From: Rugalucina vietnamica
Lineage: Eukaryota; Mollusca; Bivalvia; Lucinida; Lucinidae
Length of the DNA stretch: 64,000 bases
Assembly: GCA_964017185.1 (NCBI GenBank)
Contig: OZ024883.1
Span: 1,054,001 to 1,118,000, forward strand
Direction of reading: 5' to 3'
The stretch's first letter is position 1; each line of letters opens with the position of its first letter. The notes below the pieces were generated by a model. That model did no database searches, was not told where the DNA came from, and saw only the letters and a program-made list of their open reading frames with translations. Below, in pieces: positions 1 through 9,313 of this stretch. Both the position numbers and the translations under genes were made by a program.

Positions 1-700
1 TTGTTATATATTTAATGCACGACGAAGACAATTTAAAGTGATTTATTATGCGGTATATTATGCTTCGCTTATGCATGGTGTTACATTGTACTATTTTGTC
101 ACGGCTCAACATAAGAAGACCAGGCGCAAGAGACTGACCAGAGTTCAGATGGCTTTACCATAAATGATATGGTAGATATAAACGATCAACATTACTTAAA
201 CATTTTTTCCATGTACGTGTAATTAAGGTCAATGCCATTTCTTGGCCTTGGACAAAGGATTTTTTTTTAAATATTTCAATTAAAACAACATTTTCTCTGA
301 AAACGCTTGATCAATTAAAGGCAACTTTTATGTGTAGTTTTCTTAAAAACACAAACAAACCAAAATTCATGTAAAACTATGATGAGCCGGAGTCCATGAT
401 GCCACACACCATCAGTTTACCCGGTCCAGAGAAGAAGAGTCGCGGTGGCCATCATGATCATGTGGCCTAGACCATTTATACAAACTTTGGTTACCCTTTC
501 CTAGGGACACTCCATATCAAGATTGACTTTGTTCGGCGAGTGGTTTCAGAGGAGAACATGTTTGATCATTGTGGTCAGCAACGTAAACACCATCAACCGT
601 GAACGACGGACGATGGAGCATGGTTGTACTTTAAGCTCACACTTTCAGTATCACGACTCAGGTGCATTGTTGCCGCCAGGTAGCGCTTCAGAACTCTGTC
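1..700. other. No gene recognised
   Basis: AT-rich sequence with no persuasive ORF, RNA gene or repeat boundary. A short ORF around 523-741 has no recognisable domain and overlaps a promoter-like patch, so it is not called as a gene. Confidence 0.4.
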
Positions 701-704
701 TCGT

Positions 705-745
705 CAGATCTCGCGAGAGTGCCTCAGCTGAGCGGCTATAAATCT
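705..745 (+). promoter_or_regulatory. Promoter-like patch: TCTCGCGAGA motif plus TATA box
   Basis: The palindrome TCTCGCGAGA, a known metazoan promoter element bound by ZBTB33/Kaiso-type factors, lies near 711-720, and GGCTATAAATC lies about 15 bases downstream. The combination and spacing resemble a core promoter facing right. No convincing downstream coding exon is seen: the ORF starting at 799 runs straight into a TCGCGA-rich repeat. It may be the residue of a real promoter or a chance match. Confidence 0.25.
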
Positions 746-879
746 GACCCCGTCCATCCGGACAAAGAGAAATAGATAGTCTACTCTATAAGTTATAAAT
801 GTTTAAATCTACTTGGGTCGTTAAAGAAATAGTTCAGCTCTGCAGAGCAGTAATTATTTTGAATAAAGCTAGTATCTCA

Positions 880-1560
880 CTGGCATGCGAATTTCTCGCG
901 ACTGCTTTGCGAATTTTGTCGCGGACTTTCGCACGACATTCGTGCGAGTGTCACGCGAATGTCGTGAGAATTTTCATGTGTCACGAACTACTGAGTCGCG
1001 AACTTGTCGCGAAGGTTTTAGACATGTTTAAAAATTTGATGCGAATTTTTTCGCCAATATATTTCGCAAGACTGTCGCGCGACGTTCGTGCGAGTGTCGC
1101 GAACCTGTCGCCGCGAAATTTTGGCGAATTTACAATTTATTTGAAATTTTCGCTACACTCGTACGAATGTCGCACGACGGTCGCGCGACAGTCTTGAGAC
1201 ACATGCGAAAACCTCGCGACTATCTGGTGAGAAAATAAAACTAAGCGACATTCGTACGATTGTCGTGCGACACTCGCACGAATGTCGCGCGACTGTCATA
1301 CGACTTAAAATGAAAATAAGCTTTATACGCGGGAAAGTCGTGAGACACTCTCACGAATGTCGCACGACTGTCTTGCGGCAGTCGCGCGACAGTCGCGAGA
1401 TATATTTTCAAAATTAGACCGAAATTCGCGAATTTGTCGCATAAATATCTATTCAGTGAGACTGCAGCATGAAAGTTGTGTTTGTATCGTTAATCTTTGT
1501 CGCGAAATAGTCGCGAACTATTCGCGAACTAGTCTCCAGTTGTCGCATTCCAGTGAGATA
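880..1560. repeat. TCGCGCGAC-rich cryptic repeat block
   Basis: Short near-palindromic words such as GTCGCGCGAC, GTCGTGCGAC and TTCGCGAA recur throughout, often separated by AGT or ATT. CpG density is far above the AT-rich surroundings. No fixed period is obvious, so it is a cryptic repeat rather than a clean tandem array. ORFs at 799-1197 and 1357-1707 exist only because these words rarely create stops; they are not genes. Confidence 0.7.
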
Positions 1561-1981
1561 GGGGCTTTACCATTCACTGTTTTGAGGTCAGTTGTAAGAA
1601 AGGTCAAATCACGCGGAGCGCGAGCGATGTGCATGCTTACAACTGACAGGCAAACAGTGAATAATTACTCAAGTCACCCCCCTGAGCTAATCTATTACGA
1701 TTGCTGAAACCGTCGATATTTTTAAGCTTTCCGCTATTGCACCGCGGAAATCTTGCAAAAAGCCTGTGTACAATTCAAAACCTTACATACGTCATTACAT
1801 GTCCGTTTGTTATGCATTACAACGATATAACGCAGTCTTACACTGTCTGATGAGAAGGTTAACGTAAAAAAATTTAGGATCACGTAGAAAGGGTAGATCT
1901 ACAAAATAACATTATGCTTATTTGTTTGAGTAAATTGTTCGATAATCATTTTAGCCATTGACTAAATGACTGTAGGAAAAC

Positions 1982-2080
1982 AAGTCACTGGAAAAAAGTC
2001 ATGGAAAAAACGTTTTCAGTGACTTTTTTCGTGACTTTATTTCACTGACTTTTTCCTAAGACTTTTTTTCCAGTGAGTTG
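1982..2080. repeat. Inverted-repeat cluster of AGTGACTTTTTTC words
   Basis: The left end holds GTCACTGGAAAAAAGTC and the right end its near reverse complement (GACTTTTTTTCCAGTGA). Between them the word GTGACTTTTTTC recurs in several spacings. The block would fold into a hairpin of about 95 bases. It may be a foldback remnant; no target duplication was found. Confidence 0.55.
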
Positions 2081-3126
2081 TGTTGGAATATATTGTTTTA
2101 CTTATTTCAAGACGAAATAAAAATAAATCGACTCCAATTTTTTGTCGTTTTCGGTAAACCCCAGATAGTGCCATTGCTGTTGTTGTTGCTTCGTAGAGCT
2201 CCGCCGCTGACTGTTCTGCGAACTGGATATCCAAGAATGATTGATCGAATAAAAGTTGTCACTAAAATTCTAAAAGTTTGGATGCAACTTTACTCATTTG
2301 TGTTAACTCCATCAGAGTCAGAATATCATTGTCTACGCATATATGACTAGTACAGTATATATGACCGTCGCACTGAGAAAGAAATGTCGTCGTAAACTTC
2401 TGATTATCTACATAGGGATCGATTCCCTTTGGCGACGCCAGTAAAATGTCGATAATTGATAAACCTATCAAATTGTTCAATCCTGCATCGGCATATTTCA
2501 ATGGTGTGATTGTCTCCTTCCAGGCACAAGGCATTTTCCGACCAAACATCGAGAACTGCTGTGGCTCCCCAACGACGACCACCACCACCACAAGGCAGTC
2601 GGTGTCTAAGAAGCAGAATTGCTAAGGCAATCATAATTGCTTCACCTGACGCCTGCTTCATGCAAGCCGCATAGATTTGCGTGATTCGTGACAGGAAACA
2701 ATTGAAAACATACCATGGCCTTAGCATGCATGTGATCGATGCACAAGATTAAAATTGAAATTGAAAAACTTCAGACACATTCAGAAAAACTTATAAAACA
2801 TGGTACAAAAGTTATCAAACACCTTTGATCGTGTAAGGTAGTAGAAGTATAGGGTTTTCTCCAACTAAGTTGGACAGCCTTGAGATACCCCCTAGAAATC
2901 GATTAAAGTTTCTCGTCTACCGTATATCGTATCTCAGACTAAGTTGGAAATGTCTATTAGGACCTGCAAAAATTTTGAAAATCGGTCAACCGGATTTTGC
3001 ATTGACAAGGGAGGTAATCGATGATCGCAAAAATTGATACTTTTCGAAAATTTTTACTTGATCATGACGATTTAGCCTCAAGTAAGTTATATGTGTAATT
3101 TTAAAATGATTTCGAACAATCATTTC
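2081..3126. other. No gene recognised; relic related to the MYND-element TIR
   Basis: Positions about 2168-2215 resemble the subterminal TIR of the MYND-carrying element at 7655-10675: a GTTGTTGTTG run followed by a CGTAGAG(C/T)TCC(G/A)CCG segment. A minus-strand reading at 2404-2727 is open for 107 codons and hydrophobic at its start, but I recognise no family in it. The rest is AT-rich and unassigned. Confidence 0.35.
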
Positions 3127-3181
3127 AAAATACTAGGGAACTGTTATACCTGGCCAGGTATAACAGTTCCCTGAAAATACT
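3127..3181. mobile_element. 38-bp perfect palindrome flanked by an 8-bp direct repeat
   Basis: Positions 3135-3172 form a perfect palindrome: AGGGAACTGTTATACCTGG followed by its reverse complement, with the centre between 3153 and 3154. It is flanked by AAAATACT at 3127-3134 and 3174-3181. hAT transposons make 8-bp duplications and often end in CAGGG...CCCTG; the right end here reads CCCTG, while the left lacks the initial C. It looks like a mini-element consisting of almost nothing but two joined TIRs. Confidence 0.55.
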
Positions 3182-3765
3182 AAGGATTTACATTTTTTGC
3201 GGGAAAATATTTACCTCCCTGACATGAGATTTTGTACAGAAAATCCATATTCATAAATGTTTCTGACCATAACTTTTTTATTTGTCAACCGGTTTAAAAA
3301 AAAATGCTGCACATTTTGCGACAAACTAAATGCTCAATTGTGCCAAGAAAATTGTTTGGATAAATTCAAACAGTTGCAAAATATCCGCGAAAAACCATTA
3401 TCACACACTAGGAAATACACTTTAGTTAAATTGAATTCGTACACCGCCACACGTTTCAGGACTTAATGAATGCCTCTCGTATTGTTTTTTTTTCAAAAAG
3501 CAAATAAAAAGCACAGCACAAAATATGCGAGTATAAAGCTACATGTAACTGGAAATTCTATCTATAAGCTGCAGTTACAAATGTAAAATCAATTTGCAGT
3601 TGCGACTGTAATTATCTGAAATGTAAAAAAGAGTTGTCCTGAATAAATTTACTACACACTTTTGGTTCTGAAGAGTCGCTTTGTCTGTTATTTTTGTTGG
3701 AAGCCTAACCTTGTGTCAGTGAAATAACGACTGTACGTTATAATAAGGGAACTGTATTATATACG
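3182..3765. other. No gene recognised
   Basis: AT-rich stretch holding a 69-codon ORF (3257-3466) with no recognisable domain. No repeat boundary was identified before the TIR remnant that begins near 3766. Confidence 0.35.
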
Positions 3766-3799
3766 CACCCATTGGTTAACAAGGTATACAGTATATACT

Positions 3800-4015
3800 G
3801 CATGGACGCGTCCTGGAGGTGGTCAGCAGCGCCAGGTACTTGGAGGTTGATATCTCCAGCAATCTAAACTGGAACACCCATGTGCATAGAATAACAGCAA
3901 ATGCTAGCAGGTCCCTAGGTTTTATAAGACGCAATGTTAAAACCAAGTCCCCCCAAATCAGAGAAATGGCTTATCAGTCCCTCGTATGGCCCAGCTTGAA
4001 TATTCTGCAGCAGTT
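3800..4015 (+). pseudogene. 5' part of a truncated LINE reverse transcriptase (LINE A)
   Basis: Translation gives GRVLEVVSSARYLEVDISSN and onward, collinear with GQVLEVVTSAKYLGVDISNG in the LINE at 5998-7368. The reading reaches QLEYSAAV and then stops at the TIR of the 7.9-kb element; the next residues WDPH resume at 11958. The copy is severely 5'-truncated, lacking the endonuclease and the RT catalytic core, so it is dead. One frame change occurs within it. LINE type CR1/L2-like is inferred from the sequence and the short tandem 3' end. Confidence 0.8.
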
Positions 4016-4545
4016 TCACGGGTGGTAATCAGGGGAACTAGCTCCAAAAAGAGTCAACGAGATTTTGTTACCTCTACATATCCGGGAACTCACGAGCTAG
4101 TCCTCTCGACTGAAAGACAGTAAACAAAGGTATGTCTCGAAGCATTTTATCAATATTTATTTCTTTATAAGCTGTCTGCTGCAAAATCCGGCAATGGTAG
4201 TCTGTGTAGATATGATTTAACTCCACTCGCTGATAGGATTGGTCCTTGGAATATGCACAGTGCGAATATGATTGTAAAAGAGCGTTGAAGACACGAAATG
4301 AAAATATGTCAACACGAAGATTTGGGACCACTATTTTTACATTTTTCGTCAAATATATATCCTTCCAATCGCATGAAACATCATCCCCGATAAAACTAAG
4401 CCCCTGAAACCGTACTAAAGCAAAATAATCCGGTCGAAACATTGTTTTGGGAGGATATTGACTAAATTACCGTCCGAGCTAGTCCTCTCGACATGGAGCT
4501 AGGTGCCTCGTCAAGGAGATAGCACCCTCGTTGAGGTTTTACTGA
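4016..4545. repeat. Left terminal inverted repeat of the 7.9-kb element
   Basis: It matches the reverse complement of about 11420-11954 almost throughout, with small indels. The word GAGCTAGTCCTCTCGAC occurs at both its outer and inner parts, so the TIR has its own internal repeat. It also contains a minus-strand ORF (see 4074-4442). Confidence 0.85.
4074..4442 (-). CDS. 122-aa ORF inside the TIR, unknown function
   Basis: The reading is open from ATG to stop within the left TIR. The right TIR carries the same sequence, but small indels break the frame, leaving only the C-terminal portion open (11744-11932; shared RILQQT, INIDKMLRDIPLFTVF and SRGLAREFPD). No known domain, signal peptide or membrane segment was recognised. 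It could be a chance ORF, because TIR length and AT content allow one. Confidence 0.2.
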   Translation of the reverse strand: MFRPDYFALVRFQGLSFIGDDVSCDWKDIYLTKNVKIVVPNLRVDIFSFRVFNALLQSYSHCAYSKDQSYQRVELNHIYTDYHCRILQQTAYKEINIDKMLRDIPLFTVFQSRGLAREFPDM

Positions 4546-5163
4546 GTCAAAAATGTCATTTCATGATAGCTGTCGTTCCTGGTTTTACCACCATAGATAG
4601 GAAATGATCATAAATTGTATACACAATTAGCATGGGCCATGATGGTATACTATTTTGTCACTTGGACATTATGATTTACAATATAAATATCACGAGAAAT
4701 GGGATAGTTAACTGCAATTTTACAGATGTTTTACAGATGTTAACCGTACATAACTCACAGCAGACCACAATTCGTTATGCTACTGTATTATCTAAAAACA
4801 TAGGAACGAAAACAACACATTACGAAAACACGCCTATACAAAATACAGATACTTTTTTTGCTTCATATGGTGACTCACCCGTTTACCGGTGTATACCTTT
4901 TACCAATGCAATTCATAAAATTGCTGTATTTTATATGTTTTACGATTTTCCTTTGCCATTTTTGCAGTTAATGTGCACGATGTGCTGTTTTAATTGGAAA
5001 TAGTAGAATTAATCGAACTTGCTACGCATTCTTCATAAAAGTATAGCTTTTATCAAAATAGCGGCTTTTTGCGATTTTGGCGCTAATAAACACCCTACAC
5101 TATCGTTTCCGTGCCAGTTTTGAATCGAAGGCCCTCTGTTACCATTTTTCTGTGAAGAATATC
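4546..5163. other. Unassigned interior of the 7.9-kb element
   Basis: AT-rich, with one 123-codon plus-strand ORF (4632-5003) of low-complexity, cysteine- and tyrosine-rich composition and no recognisable domain. I see nothing else. Confidence 0.35.
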
Positions 5164-5360
5164 TAAACATCAGGAAAACTTGTCCGTGCAATATATACCC
5201 CCTCAAACCCCACTTTTATATAGTAAAACTGGGGTATGTAGGGGTATACATATTTTCCTTATTTTTGCTCCAAAACATAGATTGTGGGTACTCGTTAGAA
5301 CTATTTCTGGGTCTACGGCCTGGAATGTTGCAGCTTACTGCCTCGGCGAAGTTTGAAGCC
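5164..5360 (+). repeat. Fragment of a foldback repeat with an embedded 42-bp LINE scrap
   Basis: The left part (CATCAGGAAAAC, then a block containing GGGGTATGTAGGGGTATAC, then GCTCCAAAACATAGATTG) matches repeats at 16631-16720 and, inverted, at 24785-24926. At 5299-5340 it is interrupted by 42 bases identical to 5984-6025, the sequence spanning the RT stop-codon end of LINE B, and then resumes with GCCTCGGCGA, the foldback centre. Confidence 0.65.
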
Positions 5361-5464
5361 TCCAAAGCTATACTCACTTTTGTTTTGACGAGTTTTGTGT
5401 ATTTTATAATAAAAATATTTCAACTCGCTATTTTCATGTGGTTTTTCACATGCCAGTAACTTTG

Positions 5465-5765
5465 TGTTACTGATCGTTCCAAGTCGATACTTCTGTAGTG
5501 GTTCTTTTTGTTTTATGTCTTGGTGTTTAAAATTTTTTGTGCTGTTGGCGCCTTATGTATGTTTTCATATTTTTAGTTAAGTTAAGGTAACTGAGTGGCC
5601 ACCTATTGGGAAAATAGCTGCTCATTCGGCTTACGATATGTTTCATGGTATAAGTACCTGATTGTTAGTTTGGTTTTTTCCCACCTCGGTTTTTAGAGTG
5701 GGAATCTTTTTCTGATTGCGCCTTTTCCTGATCTTTGCCTACTTGTACCTTTTCAAATGCGGTTA
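5465..5765 (+). repeat. Dispersed repeat E (CCCACCTCGG...GTGGGAATC type)
   Basis: The same sequence, including the CCCACCTCGGTTTTT...GAGTGGGAATC part, occurs on the minus strand at about 59995-60285 and in part at 34955-35085 and 56775-56830. The pair CCCAC...GTGGG forms a small hairpin. No coding potential is seen, and its class is unknown. Confidence 0.6.
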
Positions 5766-5799
5766 AAAAGATAAAAACTGTAAGCATTAGAAATTCAAA

Positions 5800-7380
5800 A
5801 TATCTATCTATCTATATATCTTCGTATACTGCCATACGCCCTCATGGACATTTTAGGCAGATGCGCTGTCGAAAAAGAAAAAGACTGAAAATTAATGAAG
5901 AGACAGGTTAAAAGCATTCAGTAAGACGGATAAAAGATGATAGGTTAAAATAGCTAAGTTGAAGTTAAAATCATGTTAAAAACAACTATTTCTGGGTCTA
6001 CGGCCTGGAATGTTGCAGCTTACTGACTGCAACCTTGAAGGAATCAAGGTCTGGTAAGCTTGCAACATCTGCAGGGAGGGCATTCCACTGGACAATCGCC
6101 AGTGGAAAGAAGGAGTATTTGTAGTAGTTTTGGGTAGTCTGGAGTTGTTGGAATGTCATTGAATGGCAATGCCTAGAAATTCTGTTTGGAGGGTGGATAT
6201 AATCAGGAAGGGGTACAGCGACAAGGCCATGTACTATTTTGAAGAATAGTACCAGACGCGCATCTGCCCGTCGTAATTCAAGCGTTCTCCATCCAAGGTT
6301 ATTAACAGTGGCAGTAGTGCTTGACCGGTAGTCGTAATTGCTGGTGGTCCAGCGTGCTGCCCTGCGTTGTACTTTTTCCAGCTGGAGTACCTTCTCCTTA
6401 GTGTGTGGGTCCCAAACTGGGGCGGCATACTCCAGCTGAGGGCGGACCAGTGTGTTATAGGCAGTCTCTCGTACCTTTTGATTCTTTGTTTTAATGTTCC
6501 GTTGGATAAAGTTTAGCGTCCTGGTGGCAGTTTTAGTAATGCGGTCTATGTGGGGATTCCAGGATAGGCCATTGGAGATATCAACCCCCAAGTACTTTGC
6601 ACTTGTGACAACCTCCAGGACTTGGCCATGTAAAGTGTAAGTTACGTTAATAAGTTTCCTGGATGTTGTCACCCGTACCACCTGGCACTTAGAGGGGTTG
6701 AATTCCATGTCCCACCTGTCCTCCCACGCAGATAGTCTGTCTAGGTCATTTTGTAGCACTTTGCCATCCTCCGTATCTCCAATTGTCAGGTACACGGCCG
6801 TGTCATCTGCAAATAGTCGAACCTGTGATGACAGTTCATCCGGCAGGTCATTGATATAGATTAGAAACAGGATCGGCCCAAGGACTGAGCCCTGGGGTAC
6901 CCCAGAAGTCACAGGGACCGATTCTGATTCCTCTCCATCAAGGACCACCGTCTGCGACCGGTTTCCCAGGAAGGCACGGATCCAGGCAAGTGCATGTCCT
7001 CTGATTCCATACTGGTGGAGTTTCCAAAGGAGTTTGGAGTGATTCACTTTATCAAAAGCCTTTGAAAAATCCAACAGTATCAAGTCAGTCTGTTTACCTT
7101 TACTCACATTCCTGACAAGGTCCTCGACCAACATGGTAAGCTGTGTCTCGCATGACCTCTTCTCCCTAAAGCCATGTTGTAAATCATACAGGAGATCATG
7201 TGCATTGAGGTGCTTTACCACATGTGAAGCGATGATATGCTCGAGGACTTTACAAAGTATGCAAGTCAGGGATATGGGTCTGTAGTTGGCAGCAGATGAT
7301 TTATTTCCCATCTTAAAGATTGGGGTGACTTGTGCTTTACACCAGTCTGCCGGGAGTTTGCCTGTCACTAATAAAAATTA
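5800..7380 (-). mobile_element. 5'-truncated CR1/L2-like LINE (LINE B)
   Basis: The element lies on the minus strand. Its 3' end is marked by a TATC/GATA microsatellite at about 5802-5822, the same kind of tail that ends LINE A at 12622-12640; short tandem 3' ends are typical of CR1/L2-clade LINEs. The 5' end is lost near 7370-7380, so the endonuclease and the start of the RT domain are missing. Confidence 0.8.
5998..7368 (-). CDS. LINE reverse transcriptase, N-terminally truncated
   Basis: The 456-codon frame is uninterrupted. Visible RT motifs: ANYRPISL near residues 27-34, LILLDFSKAFDKVNH (motif A, catalytic Asp near 100), SGVPQGSVLGP near 155-165, and RLFADDTAVY with the catalytic Asp pair near 188-189. 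The downstream thumb-like region (YLGVDIS, QLEYAAPVWDP, VQRRAARW) is typical of Jockey/CR1-superfamily proteins. The annotated Met is only the first ATG after the truncation point, not a genuine start. Lack of stops suggests fairly recent insertion, but without its 5' half it cannot be autonomous. Confidence 0.85.
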   Translation of the reverse strand: MTGKLPADWCKAQVTPIFKMGNKSSAANYRPISLTCILCKVLEHIIASHVVKHLNAHDLLYDLQHGFREKRSCETQLTMLVEDLVRNVSKGKQTDLILLDFSKAFDKVNHSKLLWKLHQYGIRGHALAWIRAFLGNRSQTVVLDGEESESVPVTSGVPQGSVLGPILFLIYINDLPDELSSQVRLFADDTAVYLTIGDTEDGKVLQNDLDRLSAWEDRWDMEFNPSKCQVVRVTTSRKLINVTYTLHGQVLEVVTSAKYLGVDISNGLSWNPHIDRITKTATRTLNFIQRNIKTKNQKVRETAYNTLVRPQLEYAAPVWDPHTKEKVLQLEKVQRRAARWTTSNYDYRSSTTATVNNLGWRTLELRRADARLVLFFKIVHGLVAVPLPDYIHPPNRISRHCHSMTFQQLQTTQNYYKYSFFPLAIVQWNALPADVASLPDLDSFKVAVSKLQHSRP

Positions 7381-7654
7381 ATCAAGCCGTATGCGGTCGT
7401 GTTTACGATTTATAAAATCAGGTATGAGATTTAAGCAACATAGGATTTAAAATTCACTACGAGAGGAAAACATTTACATGTGTTGTATTTCTATTATCCC
7501 CTACCCCCATCTTTTTTCTGGCGACAGTGAAAAACTAAGAAAATATGTGATATCTCTCAATCCGAAGGGTTGCTTCATTTTAATGATAAAACATAAACTA
7601 TATTCTGTTTTTATGATTGCAAGGTATTGCCACCTTTACGTAGCACTATTAATA
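7381..7654. other. Unassigned spacer
   Basis: AT-rich sequence between LINE B and the MYND-carrying element; no ORF, repeat or site that I can support. Confidence 0.35.
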
Positions 7655-8099
7655 GTGTCTCGGCGTACGGTACCGGACTAATTATGCTAGAGTCTCCGCG
7701 TCCGGCAATGCCGGACGCCGAGCCTATCTTCACTGGAATGGCTCCGTGTCCGGCACTACATTTTTTTCTTACAAGTTTCCTGGTAGTAAATGATAACAAA
7801 AGAAACATAAATCAGATTAATACCGGCTAATGTGTCACAAAATGAATTCGCTACATATTTTTCACATCGAACGCTAAACCGGATGATCCAGTCGTCTAAT
7901 TACATCCTGTCTGTCCTCCATAGAGGCTCTGCCTGCCGATAGAGGGCGTGATAAATCGCGTTAATCGAACGCCGCCATATGTATGTATGTATGTTCGTAG
8001 TGTTCCGCCGTTGACTTATCGGCGCACCTCGTTTGACACTGCATGAATTACTTCAAAAACCTTTATCATGTCACTACACAACGCCCATGTAATATACAA

Positions 8100-8265
8100 T
8101 CTACAAAGATTTTTTTCAGCCGTAAAATTTGAAATTGCATAAGAAAAATTTTGATCTTTTAATATTAAAGCTGAAAACATTGATTGTGTGTACACGTCAG
8201 AACCGCTTTGCCGAAGCGGTTCTAATGAGTACCCATATCTATGTTTTGGATCAAAATTAATAAAA
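8100..8265. repeat. Foldback hairpin fragment around an AACCGCTT/AAGCGGTT centre
   Basis: GTACACGTCAGAACCGCTT is followed by its near reverse complement AAGCGGTTCTAATGAGTAC, flanked by ATTGATTGTG and ATCTATGTTTTGGATC. It is a relative of the foldback family at 5164, 16631 and 24470-24926. Confidence 0.6.
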
Positions 8266-8329
8266 CTTATATACCCGTGTTCATGCTACATGTAATTAAT
8301 TTTTGCCGAATGCAAGAGAGTGATTGCGA

Positions 8330-8870
8330 CCTTTATTTAAACATTATATACGTGTGTAAGACATACATCGTACGTTCTGTTAACGTAGGTCATATAACCG
8401 GCAAATGGAATGCTTCTATTTTGCCTATGCATACTAGCTGGTTTGTGTCTGATCTGGTCGAAAATCAAATAAAACAGTTTGTTATGATAACAACGTTATT
8501 TAAACATTATATGCATGTGTTAGACATAGATCGTACGTTCTAATCACATAGGTCATATAAACGGCAAATAGAATGCTTCTGTGCATACCAGCCGATTAGT
8601 GTCTTATCTGGTCGAAGTTCGCCATGATAAGACAAGGTTAGTTATATACTAGTGTGGAAAATAGACCATATTAAGTTCTTATAACGAATATCATGTAAAT
8701 TGCATCTGCATGGTCATCGGTTTGTGTCTGATCTGGACGAAAATAAATGAAACCTTTTTATATGACAAGCTTAACTAAATACTATATACATGTTTTAATC
8801 ATAGGCCGTACGTTCATATAAGTTGCATCTGCATGATCACCGGTTTGTGTCTGATCTGGTCAAAAACAGA
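8330..8870 (+). repeat. Degenerate tandem repeat, about 4 units of 110-175 bp
   Basis: Shared words are TTTAAACATTATAT, CATAGATCGTACGTTC, AGGTCATATAA and GGTTTGTGTCTGATCTGG, occurring in the same order about four times. Units differ in length through deletions. It lies between the left TIR of the MYND element and its gene. Confidence 0.65.
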
Positions 8871-9265
8871 GACAACATAATTTATTTTTGCATTGCACAT
8901 CTTAATGGATGGATTGTTTTCTACTTTACGTAATTATATTGTTTGTTTGTTTACTTGAGAATGGTCGTTTGTTGTCGGAGATCATTTCAAAAGGAACAAA
9001 AGAGGCGCGCAATTCGCGGTTAGCTGGCTATAGCTACCTTAAAGATGAGAAGAGGCTAATTGGCATCATTTAACGCAAGGTTAAATACATGGGCTTAAAG
9101 AACTTATTTGATAGATAATTATATTTGATAAAAACAACAACAAGATTATATATTTTTATTCAACAACCAAAATACAACATGATATTGAATTCGCTACAGT
9201 TTCATCTTTACACAAGACATAAACAAATTAAGAGTTACATCCCCTTTTCAAAATGAGTGATCGTT

Positions 9266-9278
9266 GAAGATGGCGGAC
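9266..9278 (+). promoter_or_regulatory. YY1-like site upstream of the MYND gene
   Basis: GAAGATGGCGGAC fits the YY1 consensus, which in animals commonly lies at or just after transcription starts of TATA-less genes. It is 36 bases before the proposed start codon, in a plausible 5'UTR position. Confidence 0.4.
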
Positions 9279-9313
9279 GCACATTCTTAGTGGGGATTTG
9301 GATTTAATGAAAT

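Noticed and set aside
799-1197. 132-codon ORF downstream of the TATA-like site
   Set aside because: It lies mostly in the TCGCGCGAC-rich block and has no recognisable domain.
2404-2727. Harbinger-type nuclease fragment on the minus strand
   Set aside because: The hydrophobic and Arg-rich start is vaguely similar, but no catalytic motif or collinear stretch could be recognised.
4632-5003. 123-codon ORF as a gene
   Set aside because: Low-complexity composition, no domain, AT-rich interior of a transposon and no supporting promoter or splice signals.
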